NCBI GenBank assembly: GCA_022701275.1
Contig: CP031740.1
Span: 259,001 to 323,000 of the forward strand
DNA: 64,000 bases
From: Microcoleus vaginatus PCC 9802
GTDB lineage: Bacteria; Cyanobacteriota; Cyanobacteriia; Cyanobacteriales; Microcoleaceae
Direction of reading: 5' to 3'
The translations under genes and the position numbers were made by a program. The notes beneath the pieces were generated by a model. The model searched no databases, was not told the DNA's origin, and saw only the letters and a program-made list of their open reading frames with translations. Of the stretch, positions 47,935-54,699 are shown piece by piece (positions within the stretch are counted from its first letter, which is position 1; every line of letters begins with the position of its first letter).

Positions 47935-48855
47935 ATGGACTCATTAAAAGGGCGAGATTTATTAAGTCTGGCAGATTTAAGCATTGACGAATTAAATTAT
48001 TTGCTGGATCTAGCAGCCAGTTTAAAATCCGGAATGGTCAAGCTGAAACGCAATAAAGTTCTCGGCTTGTTATTTTCCAAAGCTTCAACGCGAACGCGGG
48101 TAAGTTTTACGGTGGCTATGTATAAATTGGGAGGGCAAGTGATTGACCTCAATCCCAACGTTACACAAGTCAGCCGCGGTGAACCGTTGGTAGATACAGC
48201 CAGGGTTTTAGACAGATATTTAGACATTTTGGCGATTCGGACGTTCGAGCAAAAGGATTTAGCAACTTTTGCTAACTATGCCAAAATTCCTGTGATTAAT
48301 GCACTGACAGATGACGAACACCCATGCCAAGTGCTGGCGGATTTAATGACAGTAAAAGAGTGTTTTGGCAAGTTGGAAGGGGTGACTTTGACTTATTTGG
48401 GCGATGGTAATAATATGGCAAATTCCCTGATGTTGGGCTGTGCAATGACGGGAATGAATGTAAGAATTGCTTGCCCTCAAGATTTCCAGCCCAATGCTGA
48501 GATAGTGGAAAAAGCTAAGAATATTGCTAATGGAAAAACAGAAGTTACTGTGACTGCTGATGCGGAAGCTGCTGTGAAGAATGCTCAAGTGATTTATACT
48601 GATGTTTGGGCGAGTATGGGACAGGAAGAGGAAGCAAAAATCAGGATTCCTTTGTTTAAGCCATATCAGGTAAATCAACAATTGCTGAAGTTAGCAGATA
48701 AGAATGCAATTGTATTGCACTGTTTGCCCGCACACCGGGATGAAGAGATTACGGATGACGTGATTGAGGGCAGTCAATCGCGCGTTTGGGATCAAGCAGA
48801 AAATCGGATGCACGCTCAGCAAGCTTTGCTGGCAAGCATTCTGGAAAGCGATTAA
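47935..48855 (+). CDS. argF: Ornithine carbamoyltransferase
   Basis: It converts ornithine and carbamoyl phosphate to citrulline in arginine biosynthesis. SKASTRTRVSFTVAM is the carbamoyl-phosphate site, DDEHPCQVLADLM and VLHCLPAHRDEEI (ornithine site, Cys-Leu-Pro) are diagnostic, and GDGNNMANSLM follows the family. The ATG at 47935 has GGGGGAAAGC upstream and gives 306 residues, the normal length. An upstream TTG at 47917 is less likely. Confidence 0.94.
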   Translation: MDSLKGRDLLSLADLSIDELNYLLDLAASLKSGMVKLKRNKVLGLLFSKASTRTRVSFTVAMYKLGGQVIDLNPNVTQVSRGEPLVDTARVLDRYLDILAIRTFEQKDLATFANYAKIPVINALTDDEHPCQVLADLMTVKECFGKLEGVTLTYLGDGNNMANSLMLGCAMTGMNVRIACPQDFQPNAEIVEKAKNIANGKTEVTVTADAEAAVKNAQVIYTDVWASMGQEEEAKIRIPLFKPYQVNQQLLKLADKNAIVLHCLPAHRDEEITDDVIEGSQSRVWDQAENRMHAQQALLASILESD

Positions 48856-49065
48856 GAATGGACAAGAGGAAGGGGAAGGATAAATCAAACAAGAATCAGC
48901 AGTTGAAACCGCGTCTCCACAAACTCTCATCCGCCGACGCTTACTGAAAAGGGGAAAGCCATTCTCTCTATCTCTATCTCTTCTCTTTCTCTGCGCCCTC
49001 TGCGCCCTCTGCGGTTAATAAAAAAAATCTTACTCACAAATGAAATAGAATTGATACAGCCGTTT

Positions 49066-49650
49066 TCAATTTGATACCAGAGGGGGCAACATGGCCTGAA
49101 TTGCGATATTGAAAGCGGGAAATTCTATCGGTGAAATGCTCGCAGTTTCCCCTAAAATTACTTCGCTTTGATAGCCATTTTCAGTAGGTTCTCGAAAAAC
49201 GTGGAGTTGTCGCTCATTCACATTTAATACCCAATAATCGGCAATTCCCGATCGCGCATAAGCTTTGGCTTTAATTTCGCGATCGAAAGTTAAGCTGCTG
49301 TCTGCCACTTCGATAATGAGATATACCTCTGAGGGAGTGGGATGGTGAGTCGCATAGTCAAACGGATCAATTCTGACTACGGCGATATCCGGTTCGGGTT
49401 CGGAATTGTCATCAAGGGCGATCGGATCTTGCATACGTACCCAGGCCAGATTTCTAAAAATGTATTGCAGCAATCTATCTGTACGCCCTAAAGCGGAGGT
49501 GTGAGCAGTTCCTTTTGCACTCATTTTGATGATATTTCCTGAAAGTAATTCGACTCGTTCCTCTGGGTGAAAGAATCCCAACTCTCCCAATTTATGATAC
49601 TCTTTAACTGTCCATTTACGGAGCGTGAAAGCAGCTTCTGTTGTTAGCAT
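49066..49650 (-). CDS. Uma2 family (DUF820) putative nuclease
   Basis: This 194-residue protein has the Uma2 layout: YHKLGELGFFHPEERVELLSGNI (in parts), EPDIAVVR, and YLIIEVADSSLTFDREIKAKAYARSGIADYWVLN (in parts), with the PD-(D/E)xK-like Asp/Glu-x-Lys pattern. The family is greatly expanded in cyanobacteria. The biological role is unknown; it is often described as an endonuclease-like fold. Confidence 0.88.
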   Translation of the reverse strand: MLTTEAAFTLRKWTVKEYHKLGELGFFHPEERVELLSGNIIKMSAKGTAHTSALGRTDRLLQYIFRNLAWVRMQDPIALDDNSEPEPDIAVVRIDPFDYATHHPTPSEVYLIIEVADSSLTFDREIKAKAYARSGIADYWVLNVNERQLHVFREPTENGYQSEVILGETASISPIEFPAFNIAIQAMLPPLVSN

Positions 49651-49713
49651 ATTTCGATTGATAAATTTATAATTTGATGTGGGATGATTTTATTTTAGCT
49701 TATGATATCAAGT

Positions 49714-49825
49714 GGTTCCCAGGGTAGGCCTGAGAACCGAGATATAGAGGCTCTGCCTCGGAAGGTTTTAAGGAAATTGGAGGCTCTGCCTCCGGATATG
49801 CTTTACCAGGCAGAGCCTGGGAACC
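49714..49825. repeat. Composite palindromic element
   Basis: GGTTCCCAGG (49714-49723) is inverted at 49816-49825 (CCTGGGAACC), giving terminal inverted repeats. Inside are two copies of GAGGCTCTGCCTC (49747-49759 and 49780-49792) and GGCAGAGCC. It resembles a small cyanobacterial interspersed element with terminal inverted repeats and no coding capacity. Confidence 0.75.
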
Positions 49826-49855
49826 AGTTGATACGTCGATCGCACTACAAGTTGA

Positions 49856-51469
49856 TTAAGACGCTCCAAAACTGATTTTTGTGACTTCGCCCGCGACAAC
49901 ATTAACTGTTTGTTGAATTTGACTACCGTCAACTTTCAACTGATAAGTTCCCGGAGAAAGCTCGATCGCCCCAAACCATCCTTTACCATCGGCGCGCAGT
50001 TGACGCACCTGGGCACCAGCATCGATCGACTGCAATGTCAAGCTCGCACCGTCGCAAGTTTGAGCGCACCGCTGCAAATTTCCGGCGATCGCACCTGTAG
50101 TCGGCCGCGACTTCCAAGGCATATCGGGAACCGCTGCTGCTGTCGCCCACACAGGCTGAGTTTCATAGGTTTTGCCCGTCGCAGCGTCAACGTATTGACT
50201 CGGCTGCGACAGCGCGGTGTAAAACAAATCGTTGCTTTGAGGAACGTATTTCCAAGGCTGGCGGGGCAAATCACCGCTGCCGCCCGATCGCAGTTCCACA
50301 TTCGTGTACACGTTGCTGCTAGCGTAGGAATAGAGCACCGTACCTGCGACGTGATTTCCTTTCGCAGACGGCTGTTCGGCGCGACGAATCTGGTCTAGAG
50401 TGTCTTCGATGTAGTTGAGGTAATTGCCGGGGCCGATCGCAATTTGGCGGTTGTACTGGTGGTCTTTGGCGTACTCGATCCAGTTGTCGTAAGCGAGTTT
50501 TTGCTGCCGTTTGTACTCGCGCTGGTAAGTCATCGGCATCGCCATGTCTACGATCCCTTCTTCCAGCCAAGCGCGCCAATCTTGCAATACTTCTTTGTAA
50601 GGCTGCGTTTGATACCATCCTGCATCGTTTGTTGGGCCGTCTCCCCAGGCGATCGTGGCGGCGGTAATTTTAACACGCGGTTTAATCGCAAGGCTTTCTA
50701 CATAAAGCTTCCGCACTAAATTTGTCACCTGTTCGCGCCGCCACTGCATCCACGCGGGATCTGTGGGTGCGGGTTTGCCCGATCGACCTGTTTGCTGATT
50801 GAAACGGGCGATCGCAGTCGGATTGTAGCCCCAAGTCGGCCCACCGTAACGCACATAATCCAACTGTACGCCGTCCACATCGTAGCGCTTCAGCAAGTCC
50901 AAATAGACGGAAACAGTATAATCTACGGCGTCTGGATGGCCGGGATCGAGATAGCCTTGGGCTTCCCCACCGTAAGTCAGCATTGCCCAATTGTCGCTGC
51001 CGGGGGCCGAAGGCCCGTGTTGTTGCCAAACGTGACCGGCGGGAAGTTTGGTACCCGAAACCACAGGCAGCGTCACCATCCAAGCGTGTACTTCAATGCC
51101 TGCGGCGTGGGCTTTGTCAATCAAATCTTGCAGGGGATCGAAACCGGGGGGAACGTTGGGATCGAGGGTGCGGGGTTCGATCGCACTCGTGTAAAAAGCA
51201 TCGCCACGGCGGCGGACTTGGGCGACGATGGCGTTGGCATTTGCCCGCTGCGCGTCTGCGATCAATTTTGTGACTTCTTGAGGGGTTTTGAAGCCGGGGT
51301 TGAAGGCGTCCACCCAGAAGGCGCGAAATTCGGCGGTTTGGGTTTGCGGGGGCATAGTTGCGTTAGCGCGGGATGGGAAGTTTGAGAACCAACCAGGAGC
51401 CAGCAGAAAACTAATTGTTAAGCCAATCAGGAACAAGCTTGACAAAAAGAATGTTTTGGTATTTCGCAT
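49856..51469 (-). CDS. Glycoside hydrolase-like (GHL10/DUF187) secreted protein
   Basis: This 537-residue protein starts with a signal peptide-like segment (MRNTKTFFLSSLFLIGLTIS, cleavage perhaps after ANA at ~37). It continues with the GHL10/YngK pattern EFRAFWVDAFNPGFKTPQEV, NANAIVAQVRRRGDAFY and RYDVDGVQLDYVRYGG, a TIM-barrel hydrolase-like domain. The substrate is unknown; a cell-envelope glycan is likely. A C-terminal beta-rich domain of ~80 residues follows (PGTYQLKVDG). Confidence 0.83.
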   Translation of the reverse strand: MRNTKTFFLSSLFLIGLTISFLLAPGWFSNFPSRANATMPPQTQTAEFRAFWVDAFNPGFKTPQEVTKLIADAQRANANAIVAQVRRRGDAFYTSAIEPRTLDPNVPPGFDPLQDLIDKAHAAGIEVHAWMVTLPVVSGTKLPAGHVWQQHGPSAPGSDNWAMLTYGGEAQGYLDPGHPDAVDYTVSVYLDLLKRYDVDGVQLDYVRYGGPTWGYNPTAIARFNQQTGRSGKPAPTDPAWMQWRREQVTNLVRKLYVESLAIKPRVKITAATIAWGDGPTNDAGWYQTQPYKEVLQDWRAWLEEGIVDMAMPMTYQREYKRQQKLAYDNWIEYAKDHQYNRQIAIGPGNYLNYIEDTLDQIRRAEQPSAKGNHVAGTVLYSYASSNVYTNVELRSGGSGDLPRQPWKYVPQSNDLFYTALSQPSQYVDAATGKTYETQPVWATAAAVPDMPWKSRPTTGAIAGNLQRCAQTCDGASLTLQSIDAGAQVRQLRADGKGWFGAIELSPGTYQLKVDGSQIQQTVNVVAGEVTKISFGAS

Positions 51470-51520
51470 CAGAAATGTGTGAGAGAGCGTTTAACAATCC
51501 TTTACGGACTTTTAGTTTGA

Positions 51521-51546
51521 GCGTCCGCTTGACATTTTCGCACATC
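51521..51546. repeat. 26-bp direct repeat, left copy, flanking an R-M pair
   Basis: Starts GCGTCCGCTTGACATTTTCG and ends CACATC. The identical 26 bases are at 54004-54029, in the same orientation. The two copies bracket the restriction endonuclease and C5-methyltransferase genes. Confidence 0.9.
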
Positions 51547-51644
51547 TTTGCGTTAAAGCAACTTATGGGGCCAAGCTGTGTTCTGGAATAGCGATCGCTT
51601 ATACTGAACTCTGGTATTTTGTATACGATCGCTCTATTTTTTCA

Positions 51645-52775
51645 ATGTACGAACGCACTGATAGTGAGATAGAAGCAATTCAAGAACTTCTTTCGCCACA
51701 CTTTGGGACTGGCTTTGAGCCTGGCGAAGTAGCAAATAGCGAACAGATAATAATCCAACAGGTATTGGAATACGTAGGTAGCCGATTTACCCGGATGAAG
51801 TATATCCTCGGTCTTGCCCTTGATTTTGCGATCGTCGCACAGCGTCTATCTAATGTTGATGACTCTGCCAAAGAATTAAGAGAGCAGCTTACAATTGAAG
51901 AATTATTTAAACGTTACCAAGTTGTCACTGAACGGGGAGAACAACAGGCAAATACACTAACTTTAAAATTTGCTCAATCTACTCAAGTAGGTATCCGACG
52001 TATAGAAGAGTCAATTGTTCAATTTTTTCACAGTCTAAATCGTTCTAAATATCCCAGTGCTTATGTTTACAATACAGGTCAATGGCAAAAGTTTCAAGAC
52101 CTGCTGATTCTCTGTTTTCGTCTGTCCGAGTCTGGACGCTTTCAACTCTGCCAAAAACTTATTGATTTTGGTCTTGAACGATTGCAAAAGAACATATTTG
52201 TTACTAGAGAATCGTTACGAGTTCGTTTATTTCCCGAAATAATAAACAATTACCCGCGCAGCGATCCAGATGAGAATGGGGGTTTAGTTTTTCAAGCCAT
52301 TGCTTGCGGCTATTTCAAAGCCGATCGGCCTCATCTCAGCTTTGTCGTTGATAAGGTACGAACAGGGTCGTCCAGACAGCGCCGTTTTGGAGATATTGAC
52401 TGTTATTACGGTCTGGATCTAGAAATATCAATAGAAGTAAAAGACTGCCACATTTCGCTTAAAAACCTCAAGCAACAATTGGGAAGTTTCCAGAAACAAG
52501 TAACAGGTAATCAAATTCTTGGCGTGGCTTTTGTACTTTCCATAGACAGCGAAGCGCGTTCTCTACTTAGCGACGACGGCATCATTTCGTTCGCACAAGA
52601 CGAGCTAATTAGATCCGTGAGGATCTGGGATTGGCAAAAGCAGGATGCTGCAGTGCATGAAATGCTTCACTATCTTGCTCACGTTGAACAGAATCCTAGT
52701 GCTGTTGCCAGGCTACTGGCATTTATCGGCGAGCGAGATCCCGAACACAACTCTCTTACTTATTATCAAAGTTAA
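51645..52775 (+). CDS. Type II restriction endonuclease
   Basis: This 376-residue protein contains RRFGDIDCYYGLDLEISIEVKD (in parts, nt ~52378-52445), a PD-(D/E)xK-type site with an aspartate followed by EVK. It overlaps tail to tail by four bases with a C5-methyltransferase gene, a common layout for type II R-M systems. The overall pattern may belong to the SacI family, but this is recalled and unsure. The recognition sequence is unknown. The ATG is at 51645. Confidence 0.75.
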   Translation: MYERTDSEIEAIQELLSPHFGTGFEPGEVANSEQIIIQQVLEYVGSRFTRMKYILGLALDFAIVAQRLSNVDDSAKELREQLTIEELFKRYQVVTERGEQQANTLTLKFAQSTQVGIRRIEESIVQFFHSLNRSKYPSAYVYNTGQWQKFQDLLILCFRLSESGRFQLCQKLIDFGLERLQKNIFVTRESLRVRLFPEIINNYPRSDPDENGGLVFQAIACGYFKADRPHLSFVVDKVRTGSSRQRRFGDIDCYYGLDLEISIEVKDCHISLKNLKQQLGSFQKQVTGNQILGVAFVLSIDSEARSLLSDDGIISFAQDELIRSVRIWDWQKQDAAVHEMLHYLAHVEQNPSAVARLLAFIGERDPEHNSLTYYQS

Positions 52776-53956
52776 ACTATGATTTCAAGAGCAACCTGAA
52801 TGGGAAACTTTAAGTCTGCATTGAGCGACTTTACTTTTTGCGATCGGGCTCTAAAAATTTCATCATCTGAGTGGCTTTGATAAGCCTTGACAACTTCCTT
52901 GCCTACCGCCAATCCTAGTAGTGGCGGTACGGCATTTCCGACTTGAAGGTACTGTGATGTTCTCGAACCCATAACCTCAAAATCATCATCAAAAGATTGC
53001 AGCCTCAATCCTTCGCGGACAGTCAATCCTCGATGCTGACTAGGATGAGTAGCTCGTGCAGACGAAGGTTTTCTCATGTTAGATGTTACAGCAATAGCTG
53101 GTTTATTACTAGCTAGTCGAGCATAGCTATTGTGAAAACCGCTGGCTGGTTGAAGGCGATCGGGAATAGACTTTCGGTTTCCACCATCTGGGATATACTT
53201 CAGAATTTCAATTAACTTTTGTGAATGATTGGCAGCCTCGTGATGTAGCAGTATGTTGGCGGTCTTGCGCCTAGCTATTTGATAGTCAGTTTGTGGCATA
53301 CTCTGGTAAGATTTACATATTTCTCCAGCATTTAATGGCGGTAGATCTGAAATGGCATCAGCTACAGTCACATAATAGTGAGAAATTGGCACTGGAAACT
53401 CAGGCGGCAGCAATCCATCAAGCCAACCTATAAAAAAAGCACGTTTTCGCAGTTGGGGTACGCCGTAGTCAGCCGCCTTTAAAAGGCGACATTTCATGTG
53501 ATAGCCGATATCAGCAAAGCTAGCGATGACTGAATCGCGCACTTTGCCTCCCTGCATTACCAGCATTCCTTCAACATTCTCGATAATGACATAAGCAGGA
53601 CGAATTTCAGCCACCAAGTCGCGAAAATTGCGCCATAAAGAATTGCGAGGATCTGTTATCTCTCGCTTGCCAACAGTGCTGAATCCTTGGCACGGTGCTC
53701 CCCCCGTAATAATGTCGATTTCTGCTGCCGAAATTTTAAAGAATTCCTCTATTTCGGAAACAGTTGTCTGCGTTAAGTCAGATACCAGACACGGAAGGGG
53801 AGATAGGTTGCGTTCAAAAGTTTGTTTGGCGTTTTCACAGTAATCTATGCCGCCGATCGCTTGGATGCCAGCACGTTTAAAACCCAGAGTTAACCCTCCC
53901 ATGCCGCAAAATAAGTCAAGGCTACGCGGAAAACGCTTGGTTTGAGTTTTTGTCAT
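52772..53956 (-). CDS. C5-cytosine DNA methyltransferase
   Basis: All key C5-MTase motifs are present in order: motif I DLFCGMGGLTLGFKRAG (residues ~15-31), motif IV GGAPCQGFSTVG with catalytic Cys, motif VI ENVEGM, motif VIII (YGVPQLRKRAFFIG), motif IX near RLQSFDDDF, and motif X QVGNAVPPLLG. The length of 394 residues is typical. AGGAGG (53966-53971) lies nine bases before the ATG. It presumably protects the sites cut by the convergent endonuclease. Confidence 0.93.
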   Translation of the reverse strand: MTKTQTKRFPRSLDLFCGMGGLTLGFKRAGIQAIGGIDYCENAKQTFERNLSPLPCLVSDLTQTTVSEIEEFFKISAAEIDIITGGAPCQGFSTVGKREITDPRNSLWRNFRDLVAEIRPAYVIIENVEGMLVMQGGKVRDSVIASFADIGYHMKCRLLKAADYGVPQLRKRAFFIGWLDGLLPPEFPVPISHYYVTVADAISDLPPLNAGEICKSYQSMPQTDYQIARRKTANILLHHEAANHSQKLIEILKYIPDGGNRKSIPDRLQPASGFHNSYARLASNKPAIAVTSNMRKPSSARATHPSQHRGLTVREGLRLQSFDDDFEVMGSRTSQYLQVGNAVPPLLGLAVGKEVVKAYQSHSDDEIFRARSQKVKSLNADLKFPIQVALEIIV

Positions 53957-53974
53957 CGTCAGCTACCTCCTAAT

Positions 53975-54012
53975 AGTTTCCACCGGGAAAGTTGTAGATT
54001 TTCGCGTCCGCT
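53975..54012 (+). pseudogene. Fragment of an N6-adenine methyltransferase coding sequence
   Basis: Bases 53975-54012 match 55710-55747 at 35 of 38 positions. The latter encodes VSTGKVVDFRVR in the large R-M fusion protein, a conserved segment of this methyltransferase type. The fragment keeps the same reading frame (VSTGKVVDFRVR) but is followed by unrelated codons. It ends within the 26-bp repeat. Confidence 0.65.
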
Positions 54013-54029
54013 TGACATTTTCGCACATC
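54004..54029. repeat. 26-bp direct repeat, right copy
   Basis: Identical to 51521-51546. Its left 9 bases overlap the methyltransferase gene fragment at 53975-54012. Confidence 0.9.
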
Positions 54030-54041
54030 GGTGAAATTTTG

Positions 54042-54060
54042 GGCGAAAATAAACTGAACT
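54042..54060. repeat. 19-bp direct repeat, left copy, flanking the toxin-antitoxin pair
   Basis: GGCGAAAATAAACTGAACT occurs here and at 54659-54677 in the same orientation, and in both places a GCGATCG-type sequence follows. The two copies bracket the toxin and antitoxin genes. Confidence 0.9.
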
Positions 54061-54078
54061 GGCGATCGGCAGCATCAC

Positions 54079-54360
54079 CTAATTTTCTGGATACTTTCTT
54101 GAACTGTGAAGGATACGGAGAATTTCTACGTTTTCTTCTTTTACTCGATAGATGATGAGATAAGAGGTATTGGAAATGACAAGTTCTCTAGTAGCTTCTA
54201 CGCGACCAACTCGACCCATAAAAGGAAATTCGGCGAGTTGACCTACAGCACTCTGAATCCTTAAAATTAATTGCCTTGCTGCTTCTGGATCGTCTTTGAC
54301 AATATATGCGTGAGCCTGTTCTAGATTTCGCAAAGCTTGTCGCAGCCACTTAATTTTCAT
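54079..54360 (-). CDS. ParE/RelE-family toxin
   Basis: This 93-residue protein matches the RelE/ParE fold: ALRNLEQAHAYIVKDDPEAAR, LAEFPFMGRVGRVEATRELVISNTSYLIIYRVK (in parts) and a C-terminal ILRILHSSRKYP. ParE toxins poison DNA gyrase; RelE toxins cleave mRNA on the ribosome. The ParE reading is favoured by the LxxFPxxGR pattern and the RHH partner. Its start overlaps the antitoxin gene by 11 bases. Confidence 0.88.
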   Translation of the reverse strand: MKIKWLRQALRNLEQAHAYIVKDDPEAARQLILRIQSAVGQLAEFPFMGRVGRVEATRELVISNTSYLIIYRVKEENVEILRILHSSRKYPEN

Positions 54361-54592
54361 TAGTCAATTTGGCAAAAACTGCTTGAACTTCATCATCGCT
54401 GGCAAAGTCTCCAGCTTCGGCCTCGGCAACGCCTTTATTAATCTCATCAAGCAGCCATTGATAGATGTCCAGGTAAGAAGCGATCGCTTCGTTCAAAACA
54501 TAAGTTAAATCGCGATCGGTGACAGTAGCGATCGCCTTCAGCGCCTCTTTTTTTTCGCTATCAAGGAGAAATGTAAAACTTTCTTGACTCAT
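54350..54592 (-). CDS. Ribbon-helix-helix antitoxin
   Basis: This 80-residue protein starts with SFTFLLDSEKKEALKAIATVTDRDLTYVLNEAI (in parts), a ribbon-helix-helix DNA-binding domain of the CopG/ParD type. The C-terminal half (EGDFASDDEVQAVFAKLT-like) would bind the toxin. It presumably represses its own operon and neutralises the downstream toxin, with which it overlaps. Confidence 0.85.
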   Translation of the reverse strand: MSQESFTFLLDSEKKEALKAIATVTDRDLTYVLNEAIASYLDIYQWLLDEINKGVAEAEAGDFASDDEVQAVFAKLTNEN

Positions 54593-54658
54593 GGCTGCCC
54601 TTTGCTGTTATGGGAAGAGAGTAAACTGGTACTATGATAGCGTATAGAGTCCTATTTT

Positions 54659-54677
54659 GGCGAAAATAAACTGAACT
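54659..54677. repeat. 19-bp direct repeat, right copy
   Basis: Identical to 54042-54060. It lies 22 bases upstream of the R-M fusion start. Confidence 0.9.
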
Positions 54678-54699
54678 CGCGATCGCACTTTTTGAACAA

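Noticed and set aside
50792-51385. Plus-strand 197-codon frame opposite the GHL10 gene
   Set aside because: It is antisense to a protein with a clear signal peptide and domain pattern, with no motif of its own.
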